A DNA stretch of 12,170 nt from Flavobacteriales bacterium (GCA_028825055.1 JAPKAW010000041.1:1-12170); one strand, 5' to 3'; numbered from the stretch's first letter, positions 1 through 6,341 are shown. The notes: generated from the letters alone by a model not told the origin. Numbers and translations: made by a program.

Positions 1-801
1 CAATTCGGCGCGTGGTGGGAACACCCCTTCGAGGTCGTCGTAGGATCCAAGGTCGCTGCCACGGACGGCCTTCAAGTCGGTGACACCTTCTTCAGCGCAC
101 ACGGATTGCAAGACGAAACAGACGTCCACACGGACAAGACATTTGTGGTGGTCGGTATTATGGAGGAAAGTCAATCCGTGATGGACCAGTTGATTTTGTG
201 CAACATCGAAACCATCTGGCAGGTGCACGGAGACGAGGGCGATGTTCTCGATGCCGACCGTGAAATCACTGCTGTTTTGCTCAAAAAGCGCAATCCCTTG
301 GCCGTGTTGACCATTCCCAACGTCATCCGTGAGACCAACATGCAGGTGGCCTTGCCCTCCATCGAAATCAATCGCCTCACGCAAAATTTCGGCATCGGCA
401 TGAACACCTTGCGCATGATTGCTGGGCTGATCATGCTCTTGAGTTTCGCCAGTATTTTCATTTCGGTCTACGATAGTCTGCTGGCGCGTCGTTATGAATT
501 GGCCCTGATGCGTACCATGGGCGCTTCTCCACGAGGCTTATATGTGTCTCTGCTTTTGGAAGGAGGATTGCTCAGTTTGGGAGGCGCCATCTTGGGCCTG
601 TTACTGAGTCGAGGAGGCATGGTGCTCTTGGCCCAAATGGTGGCTGATAAGTTCCGATATGACTGGGAGTCACTGGGCTTGCTAAACGCTGAAGGTGCTC
701 TCGTCGGCTTGGCTATCTTTGTGGGGCTGGTTGCTGCCGCAATTCCGGGTATTTCGGCCCTAAGAATGGACATCTCCCGCACTCTTTCTGATTCTCCATG
801 A
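1..801 (+). CDS. MacB/FtsX-type ABC transporter permease, 3' part (5' end outside window)
   Basis: The reading frame is open from the first base, so only the last 266 residues are visible. The first ~135 are a soluble extracytoplasmic segment of MacB_PCD type (an early V-V-V-G-S-K...L-x-V-G-D stretch). The C-terminal FtsX domain has three hydrophobic helices at about visible residues 137-157, 181-205 and 233-250. Between the first two lies the family hallmark RRYELALMRTMGAS (163-176), the cytoplasmic coupling segment that contacts the ATPase. Such permeases pair with a LolD/MacB-like ATPase and move lipids, lipoproteins, peptides or metal-related substrates by a mechanotransmission mechanism. 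The ATPase is not visible and is presumably upstream. The stop codon overlaps the start of the DUF3299-like gene (ATGA), which points to translational coupling. Family assignment is firm; the substrate is unknown. Confidence 0.88.
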   Translation, partial: QFGAWWEHPFEVVVGSKVAATDGLQVGDTFFSAHGLQDETDVHTDKTFVVVGIMEESQSVMDQLILCNIETIWQVHGDEGDVLDADREITAVLLKKRNPLAVLTIPNVIRETNMQVALPSIEINRLTQNFGIGMNTLRMIAGLIMLLSFASIFISVYDSLLARRYELALMRTMGASPRGLYVSLLLEGGLLSLGGAILGLLLSRGGMVLLAQMVADKFRYDWESLGLLNAEGALVGLAIFVGLVAAAIPGISALRMDISRTLSDSP

Positions 802-1379
802 TGCACTCAAAACAGACTTCTACACTCCGCTCGTCTTGGATGGCGGGACTCATCGCCTTATCCGCTTTGTGTGTTGTCGATTTCAGTTCATTCTGTCATC
901 CGAGTGATGAAACCGTTCAACTGACCACCACCTTGCGCAATGCAAGCTTGGATCGTGAGGCCGCTCCATTGGCTGCATCAGTGACTGCAACTGGCTGGGA
1001 AGAATTGACGTGGCGAAGCTTAGAGGACGTTGAATTCAAAGACGTTTATGTCGAAGAGCTCGATGCCTATTATTGGAAACCCACGTTTGGCCAGAGCATC
1101 GAAGATCTTGAAGGTCAGGACGTGTATATCACGGGATACATGATTCCTGTTGATCTCGATGAAGACTTTTATGTATTGAGTCGCTACCCGTTTGCGAATT
1201 GCTTTTTCTGCGGTGGAGCAGGGCCCGAGTCTGTCGTAGACCTCCGTTTCACGGGCAAATCTCCCCGGGTATACCAAACGGATGAACGCCTCACGTTCGC
1301 TGGTAAATTCCGACTGAACTCTGATGACGTTTACCAGATGAATTACATTCTGGACGGCGCAGTTGAGTACACACCGTAA
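798..1379 (+). CDS. DUF3299-like exported protein coupled to ABC permease
   Basis: This 193-residue protein has a basic N-terminus and one hydrophobic stretch (about 14-29), so it is probably exported or membrane-anchored. No canonical lipobox precedes Cys25 (Leu is at -1). The core (about 67-190) has the DUF3299 layout: a W-x-x-L segment, I-x-x-L-x-G-x-x-V-x-I-x-G-Y-M-I-P (101-117), then the diagnostic CFFCGGAGPES at 135-145 with two cysteines spaced CxxC, suited to metal binding or redox. ATG at 798 overlaps the permease stop by 4 bp. The same pairing of a DUF3299 protein with a LolE/MacB-like permease is known in other proteobacterial and Bacteroidota genomes, so a periplasmic accessory role is likely. 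The biochemical function is not established. Family call is by motif recognition. Confidence 0.75.
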   Translation: MMHSKQTSTLRSSWMAGLIALSALCVVDFSSFCHPSDETVQLTTTLRNASLDREAAPLAASVTATGWEELTWRSLEDVEFKDVYVEELDAYYWKPTFGQSIEDLEGQDVYITGYMIPVDLDEDFYVLSRYPFANCFFCGGAGPESVVDLRFTGKSPRVYQTDERLTFAGKFRLNSDDVYQMNYILDGAVEYTP

Positions 1380-1435
1380 AGAGCAAAACACGGCCTTTAT
1401 CTGCGCATCGCGTTGAGACTCCTTATCCTTTCATC

Positions 1436-2575
1436 ATGAAAAGTACTTACGTGATTTTCAGTCTAATTGTGATGTGCATTTGCTCTGTTATGCAGGCACA
1501 ACAACCGATGGGTACCACGAGTTGGTTGCTCATAGATGACACTCGAGGAGGACGAGAAATAGCATGTGACGTGCGGTATCCGGGCGTTTCGGACACTGCT
1601 GAAACTGCTCCCGATAACGGTCCTTTCCCTTTGGTGGTTTTTGGTCATGGTTTTCTGATGGGCCCCGAGGATTATGATGGTTTATCGGCCGGCATGGTGA
1701 ATGCAGGGTACGTCGTCGCCTTGGTAGCTACCGAACAAACCTTTGCGCCGTCTCATCAAAATTTTGGATTGGATTTGGCTTTTGTGGCCAATGAAATGGT
1801 TCAGAATGGTGCTACAGGAATTCTTGACGGATGGCTCCAGCCGCATGCGGCCATTGCAGGACACAGCATGGGCGGTGGGGCTACTTGGCTAGCGGCGTCA
1901 ACGAACCCGTTGATCGACGCAGTTGTTGCCTTTGCGCCGACTGAAACCAGCCCATCCGCAGGCGCTGCAGGCGAGGACATTCAAGTTCCCGTGTTGGTCT
2001 TGTCGGGATCAGCTGATGTGATTACTCCTCCCGACACCCAACATCTCCCGTTGTATAATTCCACGACCGGAGCACCGTGTCGGGCTTTTGCTTCCTTGGT
2101 GGATGGCAGTCATTGCGGTTTCGCAGACCAAGGGACCCTCTGCGATATAGGTGAGATTGGATTTCAGGGGTTGTCGCACGCGGAACAATTGGAACTCACC
2201 TTGGGTTTATTGGTCCCCTGGCTGGATGCCTTCTTGCGGGATGACCCGCTGGCCTGGGGAGAATTCGAAGACTATGCAGCAGCGTCAAACGACCTGATTT
2301 TGGAATTGGATTGTGCGCTGAGCATACGTCCGAAAATACCTTTGCCCCTTCAGGTATATCCCAATCCGACCTCCAACTCCATGACGCTGAGCTGGAAGGC
2401 CTTTGGACAAACAGCTGAGGCACACGTTATCGATCTGGCAGGACGGATTCACCAATCGTGGAATCTTGGTGGAGCGAGCGAGTCTCATGTGTTGAAATTG
2501 GACCCGGGGGTTTATGTGCTGAACGTAAAGCAACACGGCAAACCCATCCAATCCGTCCAATTGATTTTCCATTGA
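1436..2575 (+). CDS. Secreted chlorophyllase/cutinase-like alpha/beta hydrolase with T9SS type A sorting domain
   Basis: This 379-residue protein starts with a signal peptide (hydrophobic 5-19, probable cleavage after Ala21). The hydrolase domain spans about 25-270: oxyanion-hole motif GHGF (70-73), nucleophile elbow GHSMGGG (142-148) with Ser144, probable acid Asp194 in SGSADVITPP, and probable base His226 in DGSHCGF. The elbow and the A-D-x-x-x-P acid motif resemble chlorophyllase/PAF-acetylhydrolase and bacterial cutinase-type esterases. The C-terminal ~75 residues (from about 304, QVYPNPTSNSMTL) form a T9SS type A sorting domain, so the enzyme is probably delivered to the cell surface or medium. 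Cys215, 227, 236 and 293 could form disulfides. It starts 56 bp after the DUF3299-like gene and may be co-transcribed. Ester hydrolysis is likely; the natural substrate cannot be read from sequence. Confidence 0.85.
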   Translation: MKSTYVIFSLIVMCICSVMQAQQPMGTTSWLLIDDTRGGREIACDVRYPGVSDTAETAPDNGPFPLVVFGHGFLMGPEDYDGLSAGMVNAGYVVALVATEQTFAPSHQNFGLDLAFVANEMVQNGATGILDGWLQPHAAIAGHSMGGGATWLAASTNPLIDAVVAFAPTETSPSAGAAGEDIQVPVLVLSGSADVITPPDTQHLPLYNSTTGAPCRAFASLVDGSHCGFADQGTLCDIGEIGFQGLSHAEQLELTLGLLVPWLDAFLRDDPLAWGEFEDYAAASNDLILELDCALSIRPKIPLPLQVYPNPTSNSMTLSWKAFGQTAEAHVIDLAGRIHQSWNLGGASESHVLKLDPGVYVLNVKQHGKPIQSVQLIFH

Positions 2576-2584
2576 TTGACCAAC

Positions 2585-3139
2585 TCACACCTCATTCCAC
2601 ATCGGACTTGCTTTGAGCACTTTTGGATAGATGGAACACGAAGCTGTATGCGCGCCAGGTAGATACCCTGCGCTCATTAAAAACTCATTCGTGATTTCTC
2701 CTCCTGTGAACTTGAAGATCTTTTTGAACAGCTTCACCCAGTCTTGCAGCGGCAAGGGATGGTGATGACCCAACCAGTTCTGAAAAGATCCAAATGACTC
2801 CTGCAGCGCACAAATTTGACTGGCATTGTAGATGGCGGCGTGCACCTTGAGCCTATTGCGAATGATGCCCGCATCCTGCAATAGACGTTCCACATCCTCG
2901 TCACCGTAAAGGGCAACATCTTGAATGCTAAAATTGGAGTAGGCCTTTCGAAAATTGTCCTGCTTGTTTAAGATGGTTGTCCAAGACAACCCCGCCTGGT
3001 TGATCTCCAAAACCAAGCGACAGAAGAGCTCATCATCCGAGTCAATCGGAAAACCATAGTGTTCGTCATGGTAGATCCTGTGAACATTGTCGCTTTCCAA
3101 GGTATCAACCAATTGGCAGTATGAAGTCGGTTGTTCCAT
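2585..3139 (-). CDS. tag: DNA-3-methyladenine glycosylase I
   Basis: Tag removes N3-methyladenine from alkylated DNA in base excision repair. The 184-residue product matches the family along its length: SYC (Cys8) and YHDEHYGFP (His24) near the N-terminus; LEINQAGLSWTTIL with the conserved Glu45 and Trp53 of the base-binding pocket; DVERLLQDAGIIRNRLKV (the helix-hairpin-helix region); and H-T-A-S-C (His164, Cys168) near the C-terminus. Cys8, His24, His164 and Cys168 correspond to the zinc-binding residues of E. coli Tag, so the enzyme looks intact. I chose the ATG at 3139 because the frame extends upstream only through a TTG at 3166, and homologs begin a few residues before the first zinc cysteine. 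The gene converges with the hydrolase gene, 9 bp apart, with no obvious terminator between them. A promoter-like element lies at 3201-3208. Confidence 0.93.
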   Translation of the reverse strand: MEQPTSYCQLVDTLESDNVHRIYHDEHYGFPIDSDDELFCRLVLEINQAGLSWTTILNKQDNFRKAYSNFSIQDVALYGDEDVERLLQDAGIIRNRLKVHAAIYNASQICALQESFGSFQNWLGHHHPLPLQDWVKLFKKIFKFTGGEITNEFLMSAGYLPGAHTASCSIYPKVLKASPMWNEV

Positions 3140-3200
3140 GCGACTAAGGTGGCTATTGGATGACAAGCATAACGAGCAGGTCCTTCGCAGCAGCTTATTT

Positions 3201-3208
3201 CAAATTTA
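3201..3208 (-). promoter_or_regulatory. Bacteroidota-type -7 element upstream of tag
   Basis: Read on the minus strand this is TAAATTTG, an exact match to the TAnnTTTG consensus used by the Bacteroidota primary sigma factor. It lies 62 bp before the tag ATG. I see no good TTG -33 element at the usual spacing, so the call rests on the -7 box alone. Confidence 0.35.
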
Positions 3209-3385
3209 CACTATTGCACGGATCACGAACTTCGTACGAGGGATTCGCTACACGCTACGAATTATCACCATTCTGACTTTGGATGGCTCAAGCCTGACAT
3301 TAAGTCGGATATTTGCTTTAGTAGGCGTCACTTTCACGCGGTCATGTTCAATTCCCAGATTCACTCCCTTAACAAAACACACAGA

Positions 3386-3730
3386 ATGGAAAACGTATCA
3401 ATCTTAGCGCAGCTTATCGTGTCAGCGTCAATCATCATTGTTTGGGTGTTTCGTTACGACAACATTGTTTCAGAGTTCAAGCAATACGGCCTCTCAGATA
3501 CGGTCAGAAATATTGTTGGCGCCTCTAAAATCATACTCGCAACCATACTCGCTTTGGATGTTTGGTACGAAGTGCCTGTGATAGCCGCCGCATTGTCCAT
3601 GGCATTTTTAATGATTTGCGCTCAAGCGTTTCACGTAAAAGTGAGAAATCCGTTAAAAAAATACGTGCCTTCGGCTTTCCTTTTATTGTTGTCCGTATTC
3701 ATTGCAGCCTTTCATCACGGGCTGATTTAA
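3386..3730 (+). CDS. DoxX-like small membrane protein (first of tandem pair)
   Basis: This 114-residue protein has four hydrophobic segments at about 5-22, 43-59, 63-82 and 93-111, the layout of the DoxX/DoxX_2 family of small four-helix inner-membrane proteins. Between helices 1 and 2 it has F-K-Q-Y-G-L-S-D-T-V-R-N-I-V-G, matching the family pattern of an F/Y-x-x-x-G loop followed by a glycine-containing second helix. I chose the ATG at 3386; the frame is open to an ATG at 3344, but that extension is polar and lacks family similarity. A second gene of the same size and layout starts 3 bp after its stop, so the two form an operon and are probably old paralogs. DoxX-like proteins have been linked to quinone or redox functions in a few organisms, but no specific role can be assigned. 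The gene is visibly AT-richer than those at the window ends. Confidence 0.68.
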   Translation: MENVSILAQLIVSASIIIVWVFRYDNIVSEFKQYGLSDTVRNIVGASKIILATILALDVWYEVPVIAAALSMAFLMICAQAFHVKVRNPLKKYVPSAFLLLLSVFIAAFHHGLI

Positions 3731-3733
3731 ACA

Positions 3734-4075
3734 ATGGATATTCACCTGGCTTTTCTTCTTTTTTCAGCAATTTCTTTTATCGGTTATGGGGTAAACTCCT
3801 TCTTTTCGAAAAGAATGATTTCGGAATACGAGAGGTGGGGTTTCAAAAACCAACGAAACATCCTCGCCAGTTGTCAATTGTTAGGCGGTCTAGGCCTACT
3901 GGTTGGATTGGCGATCCCATGGATGCTTTCAGTCGCTTCTTTTTTGCTGATGTGCATGATGCTTACAGCCATTTTTGTGCGAATAAGAATAAAGGAAAGC
4001 GCGGTTAAAATGCTACCCGCACTCCTTTACGTGGTCATCAACCTGATCATATTTCACGACTCAATCACGCAGTGA
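3734..4075 (+). CDS. DoxX-like small membrane protein (second of tandem pair)
   Basis: This 113-residue protein has four hydrophobic segments (about 4-22, 44-60, 62-82, 91-107). It fits the DoxX_2 pattern better than its upstream partner: S-E-Y-E-R-W-G-F before helix 2, a glycine-rich helix 2 (L-L-G-G-L-G-L-L-V-G-L), a methionine-rich helix 3, a short basic loop (R-I-R-I-K-E), then a terminal helix. It starts 3 bp after the preceding stop codon and is followed 41 bp later by a strong terminator, so the pair forms one transcription unit. Two similar four-helix proteins encoded together could assemble as a heteromer; that is inference. No catalytic residues can be pointed to and the physiological role is unknown. 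Confidence 0.72.
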   Translation: MDIHLAFLLFSAISFIGYGVNSFFSKRMISEYERWGFKNQRNILASCQLLGGLGLLVGLAIPWMLSVASFLLMCMMLTAIFVRIRIKESAVKMLPALLYVVINLIIFHDSITQ

Positions 4076-4116
4076 TCTTGCGATCTATTCATTGAAACTG
4101 TATTTTATTCTGGGGG

Positions 4117-4150
4117 AAAGCCACGCAATACGCGTGGCTTTTTCATTTTT
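4117..4150 (+). terminator. Rho-independent terminator after the DoxX-like pair
   Basis: The perfect 10-bp inverted repeat AAAGCCACGC / GCGTGGCTTT (4117-4126 and 4132-4141, loop AATAC) is followed on the plus strand by a T-rich tail broken by CA. It lies 41 bp after the second DoxX-like stop. The minus-strand side lacks a T-run (it reads into CCCCC), so it should act on the plus strand only. It forms the left part of repeat copy A. Confidence 0.85.
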
Positions 4151-4181
4151 GAAGTTCCCCCTCTTGGGCCTATCTCGAACC
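4117..4181 (+). repeat. 65-bp direct repeat, copy A (left of BspA-like gene)
   Basis: This copy starts exactly with the terminator hairpin stem and ends at TATCTCGAACC. It aligns with copy B (6307-6372) with one 1-bp gap and eight mismatches, about 57 of 66 columns identical. The six differences outside the hairpin loop are all transitions. Similarity stops abruptly on both sides. Immediately right of it a 7-bp perfect inverted repeat, CTCGAAC / GTTCGAG (4174-4180 and 4186-4192), straddles the edge; copy B lacks the second arm. Confidence 0.8.
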
Positions 4182-4346
4182 AAGTGTTCGAGGGGTTCGC
4201 TAAATTATACGAACTACGGGCCTTTATGGAATATCAGGGAAATGAACACATCAGAAGTCACGAGGCCTATCTGTATCTATACTTTCAGGAAGTGGTAAGT
4301 GTCGACGAAAGTGATTATTTTCTGCTTAAATTATTATATTTGCACC
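4182..4346 (+). other. Intergenic stretch between repeat copy A and the BspA-like gene
   Basis: These 165 bases hold no gene I can support. A plus-strand frame (GTG at 4184) stays open through this stretch and into the next gene in another frame. Its translation (F-E-G-F-A-K-L-Y-E-L-R-A-F-M-E-Y...) is not recognisable and could be a degraded gene fragment. The last ~40 bases are strongly AT-rich and contain a promoter-like element at 4335-4342. Confidence 0.4.
4335..4342 (+). promoter_or_regulatory. Possible -7 element just upstream of the BspA-like gene
   Basis: TATATTTG matches the Bacteroidota TAnnTTTG consensus exactly and sits in an AT-rich stretch. It ends only 4 bp before the ATG at 4347, so a transcript from it would have essentially no leader. 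Either the mRNA is leaderless, a downstream start is used, or the match is chance. No clear TTG -33 element was found. Confidence 0.3.
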
Positions 4347-6260
4347 ATGAAGCGATCACAGCGCACGGGTCAAGCCGTAGTCTTAAACGGTAACCAATTG
4401 ATTAAAAAGAGGTTAAGTTTTTTCTTTTGTTTTTGGATGTTATCTATTACTGGCATTGCTCAGTACTCCTTCGATGATAATACCATAGCGGATGGAGTGG
4501 CTGAGTGGATTGCTGATCCCGGAGAGGCAACAGTTACCTATGGTGCGATCTCCACGTGGGACGTCAGCCTGGTAACAGACATGAGCGGCTTATTTGAGAA
4601 CACATCATTCAACGACGATATCTCCGATTGGGATGTGAGCATTGTGACGAATATGAACGCCATGTTCAGAAATAATCCTACGTTTGATCAGGACATCGGG
4701 AATTGGAATGTGAGCCTTGTGAAGACGATGAGCCGCATGTTCGATAATGCAGCCGTGTTTAATCAGAACATCGGGAGTTGGGATGTGGGCATTGTGACAG
4801 AAATGCAGCGGATGTTCAGAAATTCTCTTTTGTTTAATAAGGACATCGTGAATTGGAATGTGAGCGGTGTGACGAAAATGAACGACATGTTCAATAATTC
4901 TCCTGATTTTAATCAGGACATCGGGATTTGGGTTGTGAGCAGTGTGACGGATATGAGCGGCATGTTTTCGGGTGCTCATTCGTTTGATAAGGACATCGGG
5001 AGTTGGGACGTGAGCAGTGTGACGGATATGAGCGGCATGTTCAAGACTGCTTTTGATTTTAACAAAGACATCGGGAGTTGGGATGTGAGCATTGTGGAGA
5101 ATATGAACGGCATGTTCCAGAGTGCTCAGTCCTTTAGCCAGGATCTAAGTCAATGGTGCGTCACTCTTATCCCAGCTGAGCCAGGAAATTTCGGCAATAC
5201 TGGTGGGACTAATCCACCGTGGAACGAATGTCCGGGGGGGCTTACTGATTCGGACATCCAAACCGCTGTTAACCTATGGGTTTCTGACGAAGCAGCAGCC
5301 ACTGCGACTTACGGTGACATTTCCAATTGGAACACCTCCGCCGTGACAGACATGAGTAACTTGTTCGAGAGCAAAACAACATTCAACGACGACATCTCCG
5401 CTTGGGACGTGAGCGGCGTGACGACTATGGTCGACATGTTTTCAAGCGCAGAATCGTTCAATCAACCCTTGAGCACTTGGGATGTGAGCAGCGTGACGAA
5501 TATGACAAACATGCTAGACAACTCCGCACTATCTGTGGATAATTACGACGCCACTCTAAATGCATGGGCTCTGCTGACGGTTCAGCCAAACGTCATCCTT
5601 GGGGCGGATGGCCTCACATATTGCGCAGGCGAAACAGCGCGACAGAGCTTAATCAATACGCACAGCTGGACGATTAATGATGGGAGTGCGAATTGCTCTG
5701 CAATGACTATTTATGACTTCATGATCGGACGACAGGTCGATTCAGAGTTGTTTATCACAGAGCTTTTCCAAAAAGCGATAAATCATTTAAATTCAGCAAC
5801 CGGCGCTAACCCTCCTTCAACTTTGATGGATTTTCTCAAGGGAGCTGTGGTAAATAATGAGATCTATATGGAGTATGATCTCCAGGCAATTGTTGATGCG
5901 ATTAATGCGGGGGGGGATATTTTGGGTTGCACGCAAGACGAATTCTACAACTACAGTGAAACCGCAACGGTAGACGACGGAAGTTGCTGTCCTACAATTA
6001 GCACATTGGTGCTGATTTCAGCGAACTCGGGTTGCCCAGTCAATGACGGGGCAATTGACATCTCTGTAAATGACGATGAGCCATCAACTCCATACACAGT
6101 CACCTGGAGTGGCCCGAATAACTTTAGTAGTCAAACTGAAGACTTGACTGGTTTGGAATCAGGGAGCTATAGTGTGACAATTACTGATGACAACAGTTGC
6201 AATGCAACTGAAACGTTTGACGTTGCACAACACTTATGCTTTGGCGATGGCGATTCATAA
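4347..6260 (+). CDS. BspA-like DUF285 25-residue-repeat surface protein with SprB-like module
   Basis: This 637-residue protein has a late signal peptide (basic N-terminus to 22, hydrophobic 23-38, ending G-I-A-Q). Residues 70-267 contain eight 25-residue DUF285 repeats of pattern W-D-V-S-x-V-T-x-M-x-x-M-F-x...F-N-x-D-I-G-S, plus a divergent cap (268-292). A second, shorter array (325-400) repeats the same leader (D-I-x-x-A-V-x-x-W...T-Y-G-x-I) and has about three units. After a non-repeat linker come a cysteine segment of GCTxxExxNY...DDGSC type (527-547) and a SprB-like domain (about 556-626). It ends in GDGDS with no recognisable T9SS sorting domain. The family is surface-exposed and often linked to adhesion; the role here is inferred. 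The start is uncertain: the frame is open to a GTG at 4299, but ATG 4347 gives the better signal peptide. The coding sequence contains G7 and G8 tracts and lies between two direct repeats. Confidence 0.85.
   Translation: MKRSQRTGQAVVLNGNQLIKKRLSFFFCFWMLSITGIAQYSFDDNTIADGVAEWIADPGEATVTYGAISTWDVSLVTDMSGLFENTSFNDDISDWDVSIVTNMNAMFRNNPTFDQDIGNWNVSLVKTMSRMFDNAAVFNQNIGSWDVGIVTEMQRMFRNSLLFNKDIVNWNVSGVTKMNDMFNNSPDFNQDIGIWVVSSVTDMSGMFSGAHSFDKDIGSWDVSSVTDMSGMFKTAFDFNKDIGSWDVSIVENMNGMFQSAQSFSQDLSQWCVTLIPAEPGNFGNTGGTNPPWNECPGGLTDSDIQTAVNLWVSDEAAATATYGDISNWNTSAVTDMSNLFESKTTFNDDISAWDVSGVTTMVDMFSSAESFNQPLSTWDVSSVTNMTNMLDNSALSVDNYDATLNAWALLTVQPNVILGADGLTYCAGETARQSLINTHSWTINDGSANCSAMTIYDFMIGRQVDSELFITELFQKAINHLNSATGANPPSTLMDFLKGAVVNNEIYMEYDLQAIVDAINAGGDILGCTQDEFYNYSETATVDDGSCCPTISTLVLISANSGCPVNDGAIDISVNDDEPSTPYTVTWSGPNNFSSQTEDLTGLESGSYSVTITDDNSCNATETFDVAQHLCFGDGDS
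4554..5146 (+). repeat. Tandem 75-bp coding repeats (eight DUF285 units)
   Basis: The eight protein repeats are encoded by DNA units of exactly 75 bp. Some neighbours are nearly identical: the 32-bp stretch from GTGAGCAGTGTGACGG to GGCATGTT occurs unchanged at 4935-4966 and 5010-5041. This suggests recent unit duplication or gene conversion within the array, and the unit number is probably variable between strains. Confidence 0.85.
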
Positions 6261-6304
6261 GAAATACAGCCAATAAGATCTGAGATAATAACTAGATGAA
6301 ATGA

Positions 6305-6341
6305 AAAAAGCCACGCAATCAACCGTGGCTTTTTCGTTTTT
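6305..6341 (+). terminator. Bidirectional terminator between BspA-like gene and trhO
   Basis: The perfect 11-bp inverted repeat AAAAAGCCACG / CGTGGCTTTTT (6305-6315 and 6324-6334, loop CAATCAAC) lies 44 bp after the BspA-like stop and 51 bp after the trhO stop on the other strand. It has a T-run on the plus strand (then CGTTTTT) and, reading the A-run, another on the minus strand. It can therefore serve both converging genes. The stem is the left part of repeat copy B. Confidence 0.85.

Noticed and set aside
3087..3407. Plus-strand 106-codon frame overlapping tag
   Set aside because: It lies mostly antisense to tag and in the non-coding gap, resembles no known protein, and tag is clearly the real gene.
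3562..4008. Plus-strand 148-codon frame spanning both DoxX-like genes
   Set aside because: It is a shifted-frame shadow. The two genes it crosses have family-like membrane helices and tight operon spacing.
4171..4200. tRNA-like T-arm (GGTTCGA on the minus strand of both repeat copies)
   Set aside because: The bases on either side of the TTCGA cannot pair as a T-stem and there is no acceptor or anticodon arm nearby.
4554..5146. Regularly spaced 75-bp repeats, CRISPR-like at first sight, with a 124-codon open frame on the opposite strand
   Set aside because: The repeats are coding DUF285 units in the plus frame, with no spacer of unrelated sequence. The antisense frame is open only because of the repeat composition.
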